The notes under the pieces: generated by a model | Told to the model about the DNA's origin: nothing | Database searches by the model: none | Seen by the model: only the letters and a program-made list of their open reading frames with translations | Shown: one piece after another, positions 18,301 to 26,366 of the stretch | How the letters are laid out: each line of letters begins with the position of its first letter | Numbering within the stretch: the first letter of the stretch is position 1 | Source: Catellatospora coxensis | GTDB lineage: Bacteria; Actinomycetota; Actinomycetes; Mycobacteriales; Micromonosporaceae | Reading direction: 5' to 3' | Assembly (NCBI RefSeq): GCF_016862635.1 | Contig: NZ_BONI01000030.1 | Span: 1-64,000, forward strand | Length of the DNA: 64,000 nt | Made by a program: the position numbers and the translations under genes

Positions 18301-18460
18301 GTGCGCCGGGACCCTGGAGGAGCGCATCGACGCGGTGCTGGAGCAGAAGAAGGCCCTCGCCGAGGCGACCGTCGGCAGCGGCGAGGCGTGGCTGACCGAG
18401 CTGTCCACCGACGCGCTGCGCGACCTCGTCTCGCTGAACCGCGACGCGGTCGTCGAGTAG
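15302..18460 (+). CDS. SNF2-family DEAD/DEAH helicase-like ATPase
   Basis: The product has 1052 residues. The N-terminal ~450 residues form the bacterial SNF2-associated region. The ATPase core shows LADDMGLGKTIQVLALL (Walker A, about 600-616), VVDEAQAIKN (motif II DEAQ, about 702), LTGTPVENR and WWNPAVENQATDRAFRIGQ (motifs V-VI, about 970). SNF2 enzymes translocate on double-stranded DNA and displace proteins. GTG 15302 has GGAGG 5 nt upstream. The SWIM protein gene starts 8 nt after the stop, and the two are very probably one operon; SNF2-SWIM pairing is known in bacteria. Confidence 0.93.
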   Translation: MLVAHCVYSGDGSWEFWAEDANLQATLPTQRGRRRTRGPGLHPFAVASEDLGKALGAAGDVAEYTGWSVLALPAQHNRPTPSAELGAGAEPDRLAPFLVPTLRVDAAAALRLLPGLAPVGGATVRFATALARTAAHLVGSGLVTPALSWEEEDEYWFADWRAASSLQVAAVRIPLLAAMPPAFRCWLYDDEVALAPADAVFDAALDSMVDALANEVVAGQGAALLGERRGRVTRQTLAAEQVLRALTSTVNVIDPEQLNPYEANRLSEALDAWRAGGRARTGGLVRTCLRLVAPGDTAEPDDLAEQADPTAEPGPAIRPGVAAEQADEGGIWRLELLLQSHEDPSLVAGADEVWRLDGNALLFAEAGVDPQAALLAGLGRAAQYYPPLARVLRQAAPVGMALDGEDALIFLRRHAAALTAAGVGVLLPAWWSGLRPRLGLRLSAQTPPQPGIVAKESQLGLDQLVEYAWQVALGDEVLTEQELAALAEAKSPLVRVRGQWVEVDQARLAAGLKQLGRSGRRQMTAREVLRAGLLGEGADTGLPMVGVAATGWLGELLAGGPAGSFQALPTPEGFGARLRPYQERGLGWLSFMDALGSGAVLADDMGLGKTIQVLALLENERRQAAGLGPTLLVCPMSLVANWQREAAKFAPKLAVHVHHGAERLTGEQFREAVAGVDLVLTTYSLALRDQQELAEVGWRRIVVDEAQAIKNAAAKQSRAIRALPAPRRIALTGTPVENRLADLHSIMEFASPGLLGSAESFKRRFAVPIERDGDEQAAARLRKVTGAFMLRRVKTDPSIISDLPDKIEMTVACNLTREQASLYQAVLDDMMIQVEQADGIDRRGLILATLTKLKQVCNHPAQLLKDGSRIAGRSGKVARVEEICEEVLAAGEKALLFTQFAEFGGMLSEHLSAVFGQPVPFLHGTVDRKTRDGMVAAFQGEGGPGLFVLSLKAGGVGLNLTAANHVIHVDRWWNPAVENQATDRAFRIGQRRDVQVRKLMCAGTLEERIDAVLEQKKALAEATVGSGEAWLTELSTDALRDLVSLNRDAVVE

Positions 18461-18468
18461 GAGCGGGC

Positions 18469-19521
18469 ATGGCACGTCACGACGAGGACACCTGGGGGCA
18501 CGGCTTCCCCACCGCGAAGCCGCGGCTGCCCGCCGACGGCATCCGGGCGCGCAGCCGGCGCGGCGACATCGCGACCACCTGGTGGTCGCGGCGCTTCCTG
18601 AAGGCCATCGAGTCGCCGGAGACCGCGAGCCGGCTCAGCCGGGGCAAGTCGTACGCGCGCTCCGGCCAGGTGCTCGCGATGACCATCGCGCCCGGCGAGG
18701 TGGCGGCGCAGGTGCAGGGCTCGCGGCGGGAGCCGTACACGGTCACCGTGGCCACGGCGCCGTTCACCCCGGCCGACTGGCGGCGGGCCGTCGGCGCGCT
18801 GGCCGAGCGGGCCGGGTACACCGCCGAGTTGCTGGACGGGCGGATGCCGGAGGACGTCGAACAGGTGCTGGAGCCGCTGGGCCTGGCGCTGTTCCCGGCC
18901 ATGCGGCAGTTGGACCTGGAGTGCTCGTGCCCGGACTGGGGCAACCCGTGCAAGCACGCGGCGGCGGTGTGCTACCTGCTGGCCGAGCTGTTCGACGAGG
19001 ACCCGTTCGTCATCCTGCACTGGCGCGGCATGCCCCGCGCCGAGCTGCTCGACGCGCTGCGGGCGCACCGCGCCGGGCAGGCGGGCGGCGTGGGTGACGA
19101 CGGCGGCGAAGACGAGCTGCGCGGCTTCTGGACCGCCGGGCCGCTGCCCGAGCCGCCGCCGGCCGACCCGACCGCGATGACCCGGCTGCTGCAGCGCCTC
19201 GGCCCGGTCGGCGTCACCGTCGGGGCCGGCGTGGACTTCGCGCAGGCCCTGCTGCCCGCGTACGAGGCGATGGTGCGGCACCGGTGGTCGTCCCCGCTGC
19301 TGACCGGCGACCTCGCCGAGCTCCCCCCGCCGGTCCCCCGGCCTGCTCCCGTCTCGTCCGAGCGAGCGCCGACGCCTGAGCCGGCGGAGGAGCGGTTCGC
19401 GCTGCCCAGCGCGGCCGAGGTGCGGGCCTGGGCGCGCAGCAACGGCATCGGGGTCAACGAACGCGGCCGCCCACGCGTCGACGTGGTGCAGGCCTACCTC
19501 GACGCGCACCGGGCCACCTGA
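18469..19521 (+). CDS. SWIM zinc-finger protein with Lsr2-like C-terminus
   Basis: The product has 350 residues. The SWIM motif CxCx(n)CxH is ECSCPDWGNPCKHAA at about 149-163; the fold binds zinc and mediates DNA or protein contacts. A Pro-rich linker near 285-310 leads to a final ~38-residue segment (EVRAWARSNGIGVNERGRPR...VVQAYLDAH) that closely resembles the DNA-binding domain of Lsr2, including the central RGR. If so, it would direct the protein, and the SNF2 partner, to AT-rich minor grooves. The gene follows the SNF2 helicase by 8 nt. Confidence 0.88.
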   Translation: MARHDEDTWGHGFPTAKPRLPADGIRARSRRGDIATTWWSRRFLKAIESPETASRLSRGKSYARSGQVLAMTIAPGEVAAQVQGSRREPYTVTVATAPFTPADWRRAVGALAERAGYTAELLDGRMPEDVEQVLEPLGLALFPAMRQLDLECSCPDWGNPCKHAAAVCYLLAELFDEDPFVILHWRGMPRAELLDALRAHRAGQAGGVGDDGGEDELRGFWTAGPLPEPPPADPTAMTRLLQRLGPVGVTVGAGVDFAQALLPAYEAMVRHRWSSPLLTGDLAELPPPVPRPAPVSSERAPTPEPAEERFALPSAAEVRAWARSNGIGVNERGRPRVDVVQAYLDAHRAT

Positions 19522-19632
19522 CGGATCGCCGTCCCTCACCAGTCACCCTGGACAGGCGCGCCGCGCGCTCTCTCCTGCGGACGGGGGCCGACAGGTCGGG
19601 CTGTCGCGCCCGCGCGGCGGCGGTGCCGGCGG

Positions 19633-20769
19633 TCAGTGGCCCAGCGGGCTCGCGCGGTGGATGGGGCCGGCCGCGCCGGACAGGACCGCGCCGGTGCCGC
19701 CCCAGCGCAGGGCGACGATCTCGGCGGCGATGCTGACCGCGGTCTCCTCGGGGGTGCGCGCGCCCAGGTCCAGGCCGATCGGCGAGCGCAGGCGGCCCAG
19801 TTCGGCGTCGGTCAGGCCCTCCTCGCGCAGGCGGGCCAGCCGGTCGTCGTGGGTACGGCGGGAGCCCATCGCGCCGACGTACGCCACGGGCAGCCGCAGG
19901 GCCAGCTCCAGCAGCGGCACGTCGAACTTCGGGTCGTGGGTGAGCACGCACAGCACCGTGCGCCCGTCGACGCGCCCCGCGGCGACCTCGCCCTCCAGGT
20001 AGCGGTGCGGCCACTCGACGACGACTTCGTCGGCGGACGGGAAGCGCTTCGCGGTGGCGAACACGGCGCGGGCGTCGCAGACCGTCACGTGGTAGCCCAG
20101 GAACGAGCCGATGCGGGCCACCGCGGCGGCGAAGTCGATCGCCCCGAACACGATCATGCGGGCGGGCGGGGCGTACGCGTTGACGAACACCGCCAGGTCG
20201 TCGCCGCGGCGCTCGCCGTCGGGGCCGTAGTGCAGCATCCCGGTGCGCCCGGCGGCCAGCAGCCCGCGGGCGTCGTCGGCGACCGCCGCGTCCAGGCGCG
20301 CGGAGCCGAAGGTGCCCGCGGTGCCGCCCTCCTCGACGACCAGCCGCCGGCCGAAGCGCGGCGAGTCGGCCGGTGCGACGCACGTCGCCACGGCCACCGG
20401 GCGGCCCGCCCGGACCGCCGCCACGACCTCGCCGAGCTGCGGGAACGTCTCACGTGACACCTGCTCGACGAACACCTCGATGATGCCGCCGCAGGTCAGC
20501 CCGATGGCGTACGCGTCGTCGTCGCTGACGCCGTAGCGCTGCAGCAGCGGCCGCGCCCCGGGGTCGGCGGCGACCTCGGTGGCCAGCTCGTACACGGCCC
20601 CCTCGACGCACCCGCCGGAGACGCTGCCGACGGCCTCCCCGCCCGGCGCGACGAGCATCGACGCGCCGGGCCGCCGCGGCGCGGACTGCCAGGTGCGCAC
20701 CACGGTCGCCACGCCGGACACGCCACCGGAGTCCCAGGCCCGCAGCAGGTCGTCGAGCACGTCACGCAT
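19633..20769 (-). CDS. XdhC/CoxI-family molybdoenzyme maturation protein
   Basis: The product has 378 residues. XdhC-type proteins carry or sulfurate the molybdenum cofactor for xanthine dehydrogenase. The N-terminal XdhC domain has TWQSAPRRPGASM and VSGGCVEGAVYE; the C-terminal Rossmann domain has FGAIDFAAAVARIGSFLGYHV and CVLTHDPKFDVPLL, AYVGAMGSRRT. The first eight bases overlap the end of the MocA-like gene. It is the last gene of the thirteen-gene purine operon, and the role agrees with the Xdh genes upstream. Confidence 0.9.
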   Translation of the reverse strand: MRDVLDDLLRAWDSGGVSGVATVVRTWQSAPRRPGASMLVAPGGEAVGSVSGGCVEGAVYELATEVAADPGARPLLQRYGVSDDDAYAIGLTCGGIIEVFVEQVSRETFPQLGEVVAAVRAGRPVAVATCVAPADSPRFGRRLVVEEGGTAGTFGSARLDAAVADDARGLLAAGRTGMLHYGPDGERRGDDLAVFVNAYAPPARMIVFGAIDFAAAVARIGSFLGYHVTVCDARAVFATAKRFPSADEVVVEWPHRYLEGEVAAGRVDGRTVLCVLTHDPKFDVPLLELALRLPVAYVGAMGSRRTHDDRLARLREEGLTDAELGRLRSPIGLDLGARTPEETAVSIAAEIVALRWGGTGAVLSGAAGPIHRASPLGH

Positions 20770-21313
20770 GGGGGACGTCCAGGTCCGCGCCGTCGGAGAC
20801 GTCGTCGCAGGGCACCGTCTCCACGTCGTGCTTGGCGAGGTAGGGCCGGGCCCCGACGTCGCCCACGGCGAGCGCCGCCGCTCCGGCCCAGTGGTCGCGG
20901 CCGAGCAGCACCGGATGCCCGCCGTCCCCGCCGTACGTGGCGACGCGCAGTGTGGCCGGGCCCGCGCCCGCCCCGACCCGGCGCACCGCCTCCGGAGTGA
21001 TCCCCGGTGTGTCCACCAGCAGCACCACTACAGCGTCCACCTGCGGCGGCAGCGCCGCCAAACCGGCCCGCAGGGACGAGCCCATGCCGGTCCGCCACTC
21101 CTTGTTGATCACCACGTGCGCGCCGGGCAGCGCCGGGGCGCGCCCGGCTCCCGCGCCGAGCACGACCACGATCGGATCGCAGTCGCCGTCGCGCAGCGTC
21201 CGCAGCGCGTGTCGCACCATCAGCTCCCCGTCGCCCGGCACCACGGCCAGTGCCTTGGGCATCCCGTACCGCCGCCCGGCCCCCGCCGCGAGCAGCAAAC
21301 CCCCGATCGCCAT
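20762..21313 (-). CDS. MocA-like molybdenum cofactor nucleotidyltransferase
   Basis: The product has 183 residues. LLLAAGAGRRYGMPKAL (residues 6-22) is the NTP-transferase signature; VVLLVDTPGITPE is the metal-binding Asp loop and GGHPVLLGRDHW the substrate side. The position between allantoicase and XdhC in a xanthine dehydrogenase operon supports cytidylyl transfer to molybdopterin for the Xdh enzyme, but guanylyl transfer cannot be excluded. It overlaps the next gene by 8 bp. Confidence 0.85.
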   Translation of the reverse strand: MAIGGLLLAAGAGRRYGMPKALAVVPGDGELMVRHALRTLRDGDCDPIVVVLGAGAGRAPALPGAHVVINKEWRTGMGSSLRAGLAALPPQVDAVVVLLVDTPGITPEAVRRVGAGAGPATLRVATYGGDGGHPVLLGRDHWAGAAALAVGDVGARPYLAKHDVETVPCDDVSDGADLDVPHA

Positions 21314-21318
21314 GTCTC

Positions 21319-22305
21319 TCAGCCTCCCCCAGCCTCCTGATCCGTCCACGGTGCGGCGAGCTCGTCCCGGGCGGCGGCCGTCAGGCTGCCGTACAGGCGC
21401 AGCCGGGCCATACCGCCGTCGGGGTAGATGTCCAGGCGAGCCCCGTGGACCGGCCACTCGTGCGTGAGCCGGAACCGGTGCCGGGTGTCGGGCTGCAGCC
21501 GGGTGCGCGGCAGCAGCGGTTCGCCGCCACTGCCGGTCAGCGCGGCCCAGCCGGGGGCGTTGCCCTTGAAGTGCGAGGTGTCCAGCTCGGCCAGCTGGAG
21601 CACGCCGGGCGCGGCCAGCCGCACCTCGACCCAGTCGTTGCCGGCGTCGCGCCGCCGCCGGGTCTCCCAGCCGTCGCCCATGACGGCCGCCAGGCCGGGC
21701 AGCAGCAGGTTGCCGGGCGAGCCGTAGAAGCGGTCGCTGCAGTCGACGACGCGGCCGCCCAGCTCGGCGGCGGCCAGGTCGACGGTGTCGGGCAGCAGGC
21801 GCGGGTCGGGGGCGGGCGTGCCGTGCACCCGCAGCCGGGCCACGCCGCCGTCGGGGTGGATGGTCAGCCGGACGTGGGTGACCATCCGCCCGGCGTCGAC
21901 CGGGAAGCGGTTGCGGGTGTCGCCGTGCAGCGGCGAGCGCTCGACCAGCGGGAACCAGTCCGCGTCGGCCAGCTCGGCGGGCGAGGGGTAGCCGGTGACC
22001 CGGCAGCCCTCGACGGTCGCCTCGGGCGGGTAGTTGCCGGTGAAGAACGCGGTGTCGACGACGACGCCGTGCACGTGGCCGGGCGCGCCGAGCCGGATCA
22101 CGGCGTGGTCGTGGCCGGGTTCGCGGCGGCGGCGGGTCTCCCAGCCGTCGTACACCTGGCCCTTCGCGCCGAAGGTACGCGGGGTGAAGGTCGGCGCCCA
22201 CGGGTTGACCAGGTTGTCGCGCTCGGCGAAGAACTCGTCGTTGGCGGCGACGACACTGCCGCCGACCGCCCGCGAAGCGAGATCGAGCAGTTCCTCGAAG
22301 CTCAT
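21319..22305 (-). CDS. alc: Allantoicase
   Basis: The product has 328 residues. The enzyme hydrolyses allantoate to ureidoglycolate and urea in the cytosol. Two homologous beta-rich repeats are visible: each has GWETRRRR (near 53 and 212), followed by an FTGNYPPE or FKGNAPGW motif, and HPDGGVARLRVHG or YPDGGMARLRLYG. This double-repeat layout and the length match the allantoicase family. It lies 22 bp after allantoinase in the operon. Confidence 0.94.
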   Translation of the reverse strand: MSFEELLDLASRAVGGSVVAANDEFFAERDNLVNPWAPTFTPRTFGAKGQVYDGWETRRRREPGHDHAVIRLGAPGHVHGVVVDTAFFTGNYPPEATVEGCRVTGYPSPAELADADWFPLVERSPLHGDTRNRFPVDAGRMVTHVRLTIHPDGGVARLRVHGTPAPDPRLLPDTVDLAAAELGGRVVDCSDRFYGSPGNLLLPGLAAVMGDGWETRRRRDAGNDWVEVRLAAPGVLQLAELDTSHFKGNAPGWAALTGSGGEPLLPRTRLQPDTRHRFRLTHEWPVHGARLDIYPDGGMARLRLYGSLTAAARDELAAPWTDQEAGGG

Positions 22306-22327
22306 GCCTTCTCCTCGCTGCGCTCGC

Positions 22328-23629
22328 TCATGCCCCGCCCCCGGGCCGGAGCAGGCGGCCGATCGGTTCCACGCCGGCGAGGCGGCCGCGCAGCCAGGTG
22401 TCGCGGACCACGCCGCGCAGCGGCATGCCGTCGTACGGCGAGACGTGGTGGCGGTGCAGCAGCCGGCTCGCGTCGACGGTGAACTCGGCGTCGGGGTCGA
22501 AGGCGACCAGGTCGGCGTCGGCGCCCTCGGCGATGCGGCCCTTGCGCGGCAGCCCGACCAGGTCGGCGGTGTTGCCGGCCATCCAGCGCACCACGTCGGC
22601 CAGGCCGTGCCCGCGCCGGGCCGCGGCGGTCCACACCAGCGGCAGCCCGAGCTGCACGGACGCGATGCCGCCCCAGGCCGAGCCGAAGTCGCCGGCCTTC
22701 AGTTCGGGCGGGCACGGCGAGTGGTCGGACACCACGCAGTCGATCACGCCGTCGGCCAGCGCCTGCCACAGCGCGTCCTGGTGCGACTTGTCCCGGATCG
22801 GCGGGCAGCACTTGTACTGCGTCGCGCCGTCGGGCACCTGGGACGCGTCGAGGGTGAGGTAGTGCGGGCAGGTCTCGGCGGTGACCCGGACGCCCTCGCG
22901 GCGGGCCGCGGCGAGCAGCGGCAGCGCGTCGGCGGCGGCCAGGTGCAGGATGTGCACCCGCGCGCCGGTACGCCGGGCCGCCTCGATCGCGGCGGCCACC
23001 GCCCGGCGCTCGGCCTGCGGCGGGCGGGACGCGACGAAGTCGGCGAAGTGCTCCCCGTGCGCCTCGGTGACCAGCGTCGGGTCCTCGGCGTGCAGCACGA
23101 ACAGCGCGTCGACCGCGCCGAGCGCCTCCTCCAGCCCGGCCGGGTCCAGCGGCGGGAACTCGGGCACACCCGAGTCGATGAGGAACGCCTTGAACCCGAA
23201 CACGCCCTGGCTGTGCAGCGCGGGCAGCTGTCTCGCGTTGCCGGGCACCGCGCCGCCCCAGAAGCCGACGTCCACGAAGCACTGCTCGACCGCGGCGGCC
23301 CGCTTGACGTGCAGCGCCTGCACGTCGACGGTGGGCGGGACCGAGTTCAGCGGCATGTCGACGATGGTGGTGACACCGCCCGCGGCGGCGGCCCGGGTGG
23401 CGCTGTCGAAGCCCTCCCACTGGGTGCGCCCCGGCTCGTTGACGTGCACGTGGGTGTCGACCAGGCCGGGCAGCAGCGCGCACTCCCCCAGGTCGATGAC
23501 GTCGTCGCCGGACAGCGCCTGGAAACCGGCGACCGCGGCGATGACTCCGTCGCGGATGCCGACGTCGGCGGGCCTCTCGCCGTCCGGGGTGAGTGTCCGG
23601 TGCGAGCGCAGAATGAGGTCGTAGTTCAC
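22328..23629 (-). CDS. allB: Allantoinase
   Basis: The product has 433 residues. The enzyme is a cyclic amidohydrolase that opens allantoin to allantoate. Zinc ligands are visible: HVH in GLVDTHVHVNEPGR, the carboxylated Lys in GFKAFLIDSG, His in HAEDP and HILHLA, and Asp in VSDHSPCP. GTG 23629 was chosen since it overlaps the stop of the DUF6986 gene as GTGA and matches the family N-terminus (NYDLILRS); an upstream start would extend into non-conserved residues. Confidence 0.95.
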   Translation of the reverse strand: MNYDLILRSHRTLTPDGERPADVGIRDGVIAAVAGFQALSGDDVIDLGECALLPGLVDTHVHVNEPGRTQWEGFDSATRAAAAGGVTTIVDMPLNSVPPTVDVQALHVKRAAAVEQCFVDVGFWGGAVPGNARQLPALHSQGVFGFKAFLIDSGVPEFPPLDPAGLEEALGAVDALFVLHAEDPTLVTEAHGEHFADFVASRPPQAERRAVAAAIEAARRTGARVHILHLAAADALPLLAAARREGVRVTAETCPHYLTLDASQVPDGATQYKCCPPIRDKSHQDALWQALADGVIDCVVSDHSPCPPELKAGDFGSAWGGIASVQLGLPLVWTAAARRGHGLADVVRWMAGNTADLVGLPRKGRIAEGADADLVAFDPDAEFTVDASRLLHRHHVSPYDGMPLRGVVRDTWLRGRLAGVEPIGRLLRPGGGA

Positions 23630-24849
23630 AAGGCTTCCAGCATAGATCGATCGACACCGAATTCGCCGACATCCAGCGCGCCACATGTCGCGGCGCGTCG
23701 CAGGAAGCCGGACAGGGCCCGCGCGGTCGCGGGTTCGTCCAGGTAGCCGGTGCCGCGCGCGCCGCTGTCGCGCTGCGCGGCGCTGTCACGCCCGTCGAGC
23801 CAGGCCCGCAGCCTGGTCGCGGCCGCCGGCGCACCCTCCCGGAAGAAGGTGTACGCGGCCGCGTAGCGCGTCGGCAGCTGCGCCGGATGCAGGTCCCAGC
23901 CCTGGTAGAAGCCGCGTTCCAGGCTGCGGCGGACCAGCCGCAGGTGCAGCGCCCAGGCGGCGTGCACGGCCGCGGTGTCGCCGACCGGCAGCACGTTGGT
24001 CGAGCCGTCGACGACGCGTACCCCGGTGCCCGCCGCGGCCACCTGCATGACCTGCTTGGCGTGGTCGGCGGCCGGATGCTCCATGGATTGGCACGCCGCC
24101 GCGATGCCGAGTGCCGCCGAGTAGTCGTACGTGCCGTAGTGCAGCCCCACGCAGCGCCCCTGCGACGCGTGGATCATCGCGGGCAGCGGGCAGGTCCCGT
24201 CCGGGCCGAGGATCGCCTGCGGCATCTCGACCTGCAGCTCGAAGCGCAGCTGGCCGGCGGCCGGTTCGAGGTGGCGGCACAGCCACACCAGGGCCTCGAC
24301 CTGGTCCGCCGAACTGACCTTCGGCAGCGTGAGCACGAAGTTCGGCGGGATCGTGCCCAGCGCGTCGAGCAGCCGTTCCAGCGTGCGCAGCGCCCGGGGC
24401 CGGGTGTCGGGCTCGAGGCTCTTGATCCGTACGCCGGTGAACGGGGCCGGCCGCGCCGCCAGGAACGCGGCGACGCTGCGGGCGTGCGCGTCCTCGGTGG
24501 CGTCCTCGCGGCGGCCGTAGCCGTCCTCGAAGTCCACCCGCAGGTCCTCGATCGGCTCGGTGGACAGCTTGCGCCCGATCCGCTCGTGCAGCTCCTCCGG
24601 GTAGGGCAGCCCGTGCTCGGACAGCGCCGCGAGGGCCTGCTCGCCCCAGCGCTCGGCGAGGCCGGTGCGCACCCGGTCGGCGGGCACGTACACGGTGTGC
24701 AGCGGCTGGCGGTCGGACGGCTCGTCCGGCCGGCGGTCGAGCAGCAGGCCGTCGGCCGCGGCCAGCCTGCGGTCCAGCTCCCGTTCGGGCAGCTTGACCA
24801 CCGCGTCGCGCGGCACGCCGGGCGACTCTCCCGGTCCGGCGGGCCGCAT
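23626..24849 (-). CDS. DUF6986 aldolase/malate-synthase-like protein
   Basis: The product has 407 residues. The fold looks like a TIM-barrel HpcH/HpaI or malate-synthase relative: DLRVDFEDGYG (metal/acid pair), FVLTLPKVSSADQVEAL, FELQVEMPQAIL, GLHYGTYDYSAALGI and RGFYQGWDLHPAQLPTRY. The substrate is unknown. It sits between malate synthase and allantoinase with 1-bp and 4-bp overlaps, so a role in glyoxylate or ureidoglycolate metabolism is the natural inference; a C-C lyase or condensing activity is possible. Confidence 0.85.
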   Translation of the reverse strand: MRPAGPGESPGVPRDAVVKLPERELDRRLAAADGLLLDRRPDEPSDRQPLHTVYVPADRVRTGLAERWGEQALAALSEHGLPYPEELHERIGRKLSTEPIEDLRVDFEDGYGRREDATEDAHARSVAAFLAARPAPFTGVRIKSLEPDTRPRALRTLERLLDALGTIPPNFVLTLPKVSSADQVEALVWLCRHLEPAAGQLRFELQVEMPQAILGPDGTCPLPAMIHASQGRCVGLHYGTYDYSAALGIAAACQSMEHPAADHAKQVMQVAAAGTGVRVVDGSTNVLPVGDTAAVHAAWALHLRLVRRSLERGFYQGWDLHPAQLPTRYAAAYTFFREGAPAAATRLRAWLDGRDSAAQRDSGARGTGYLDEPATARALSGFLRRAATCGALDVGEFGVDRSMLEAL

Positions 24850-26366
24850 CAGTCGATCAGCTCCCCGGCCGGCAGGGTCAGGAATTCGGTGAAGTCGTCG
24901 GACAGCGCGACCTGCTCGAAGATCCTGCGGGCGGGGGCGTAGTCGTCCCCGAGCGTGTCCATCTCCGCCTGGATCAGCTGTTCCAGCAGGTCACGCGTGA
25001 TCGGGGTGCCGTCGGCGAGGTCCGCGCCGTTGTGCATCCACTGCCACAGCTGCGAGCGGGAGATCTCGGCGGTGGCGGCGTCCTCCATCAGGTTGTTGAT
25101 CGCGGCCGCGCCGTTACCGGCCAGCCACGACCGGATGTAGCGGATCCCGACGTCGATGTTGGCGCGTACGCCCGCCAGCGTGATCTCGCCGGGCGTGGTG
25201 CGCACGTCCAGCAGGTCGTGGGCGGTGACGTGCACGTCCGGGCGCTGCCGGGTGAGCTGGTTCGGTGCTCCATCCAGCGCCTGCTCGAACACCTCCAGGC
25301 AGATCGGCACCAGGTCGGGGTGCGCGACCCAGGAGCCGTCGAAGCCGTCGGCGGCCTCGCGCTGCTTGTCCTCGCGCACCTTGGCCAGCGCGGTCGCGGT
25401 GACGCCCGGGTCGCGCCGGTTCGGGATGAACGCCGCCATGCCCCCCATCGCGTACGCGCCACGGCGGTGACACGTCTTGACCAGCAGCTGCGCGTACGCC
25501 CGCAGGAACGGCGCGGCCATTGTCACCTGTCCCCGGTCGGGCAGCGTGTACGCCGGGAACGCGCGGAACTTCTTGATCAGGCTGAACAGGTAGTCCCAGC
25601 GTCCGGCGTTCAGCCCGCTGGCGTGGTCGCGCAGCTCCCACAGGATCTCGTCCATCTCGAACGCGGCCGTGATCGTCTCGATGAGCACGGTGGCCCGGAT
25701 GCTGCCGTACGGGATGCCCAGCAGCTCCTGCGCGGCCGTGAACACGTCCTGCCACAGCCGGGCCTCGAGGTGGCTCTCCATCTTGGGCAGGTAGAAGTAC
25801 GGGCCGCTGCCGCGGGCCAGCAGCTCGGCCGCGTTGTGGAAGAAGTGCAGGCCGAAGTCGACCAGCGCGGCGACGCCGGGCTCCCCGTCGACCTCGAAGT
25901 GGCGCTCGTCGAGGTGCCAGCCGCGGGGGCGGACCACGATGGTGGGCAGCGGGCCGGGGTGCAGCGCGTACAGCTTGTCACCCTGCTGGAGGCTGATGGT
26001 GCGGCGTACCGCCTCGTAGAGGCTCTGCTGGCCGCCGATGACGTTGGCCCAGTGCGGGGTGTTGGCGTCCTCCAGGTCGGCCAGCCACACCTTCGCGCCC
26101 GAGTTGAGCGCGTTGATGGTCATCTTGCGGTCGGTCGGGCCGGTGATCTCGACGCGGCGGTCGACCAGGTCGGCCGGGGCGGGTGCGACGGTCCACTCGC
26201 TCTCGCGGATCTCCGCCGTGTCCGGCAGGAAGTCCAGCGTGCCGGTGCGGTCGATCTCCTCCTGCCGGGCCCGGCGCGCCGCGAGCAGCTCGTCGCGGCG
26301 GGGGCGGAAGCGGCGCTGCAGCTCGGTGACGAACCGGACCGCTTCGGGCGTCAGGATCTCGGTCAC
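24849..26366 (-). CDS. aceB: Malate synthase A
   Basis: The product has 505 residues, near the usual length of form A. The enzyme condenses glyoxylate with acetyl-CoA to malate. Diagnostic segments are [62 protein letters not shown] and [11 protein letters not shown]. No isocitrate lyase is nearby; its place in the purine operon indicates that it uses glyoxylate released from ureidoglycolate. GTG 26366 follows the xdhD stop codon with no gap. Confidence 0.96.
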   Translation of the reverse strand: MTEILTPEAVRFVTELQRRFRPRRDELLAARRARQEEIDRTGTLDFLPDTAEIRESEWTVAPAPADLVDRRVEITGPTDRKMTINALNSGAKVWLADLEDANTPHWANVIGGQQSLYEAVRRTISLQQGDKLYALHPGPLPTIVVRPRGWHLDERHFEVDGEPGVAALVDFGLHFFHNAAELLARGSGPYFYLPKMESHLEARLWQDVFTAAQELLGIPYGSIRATVLIETITAAFEMDEILWELRDHASGLNAGRWDYLFSLIKKFRAFPAYTLPDRGQVTMAAPFLRAYAQLLVKTCHRRGAYAMGGMAAFIPNRRDPGVTATALAKVREDKQREAADGFDGSWVAHPDLVPICLEVFEQALDGAPNQLTRQRPDVHVTAHDLLDVRTTPGEITLAGVRANIDVGIRYIRSWLAGNGAAAINNLMEDAATAEISRSQLWQWMHNGADLADGTPITRDLLEQLIQAEMDTLGDDYAPARRIFEQVALSDDFTEFLTLPAGELID

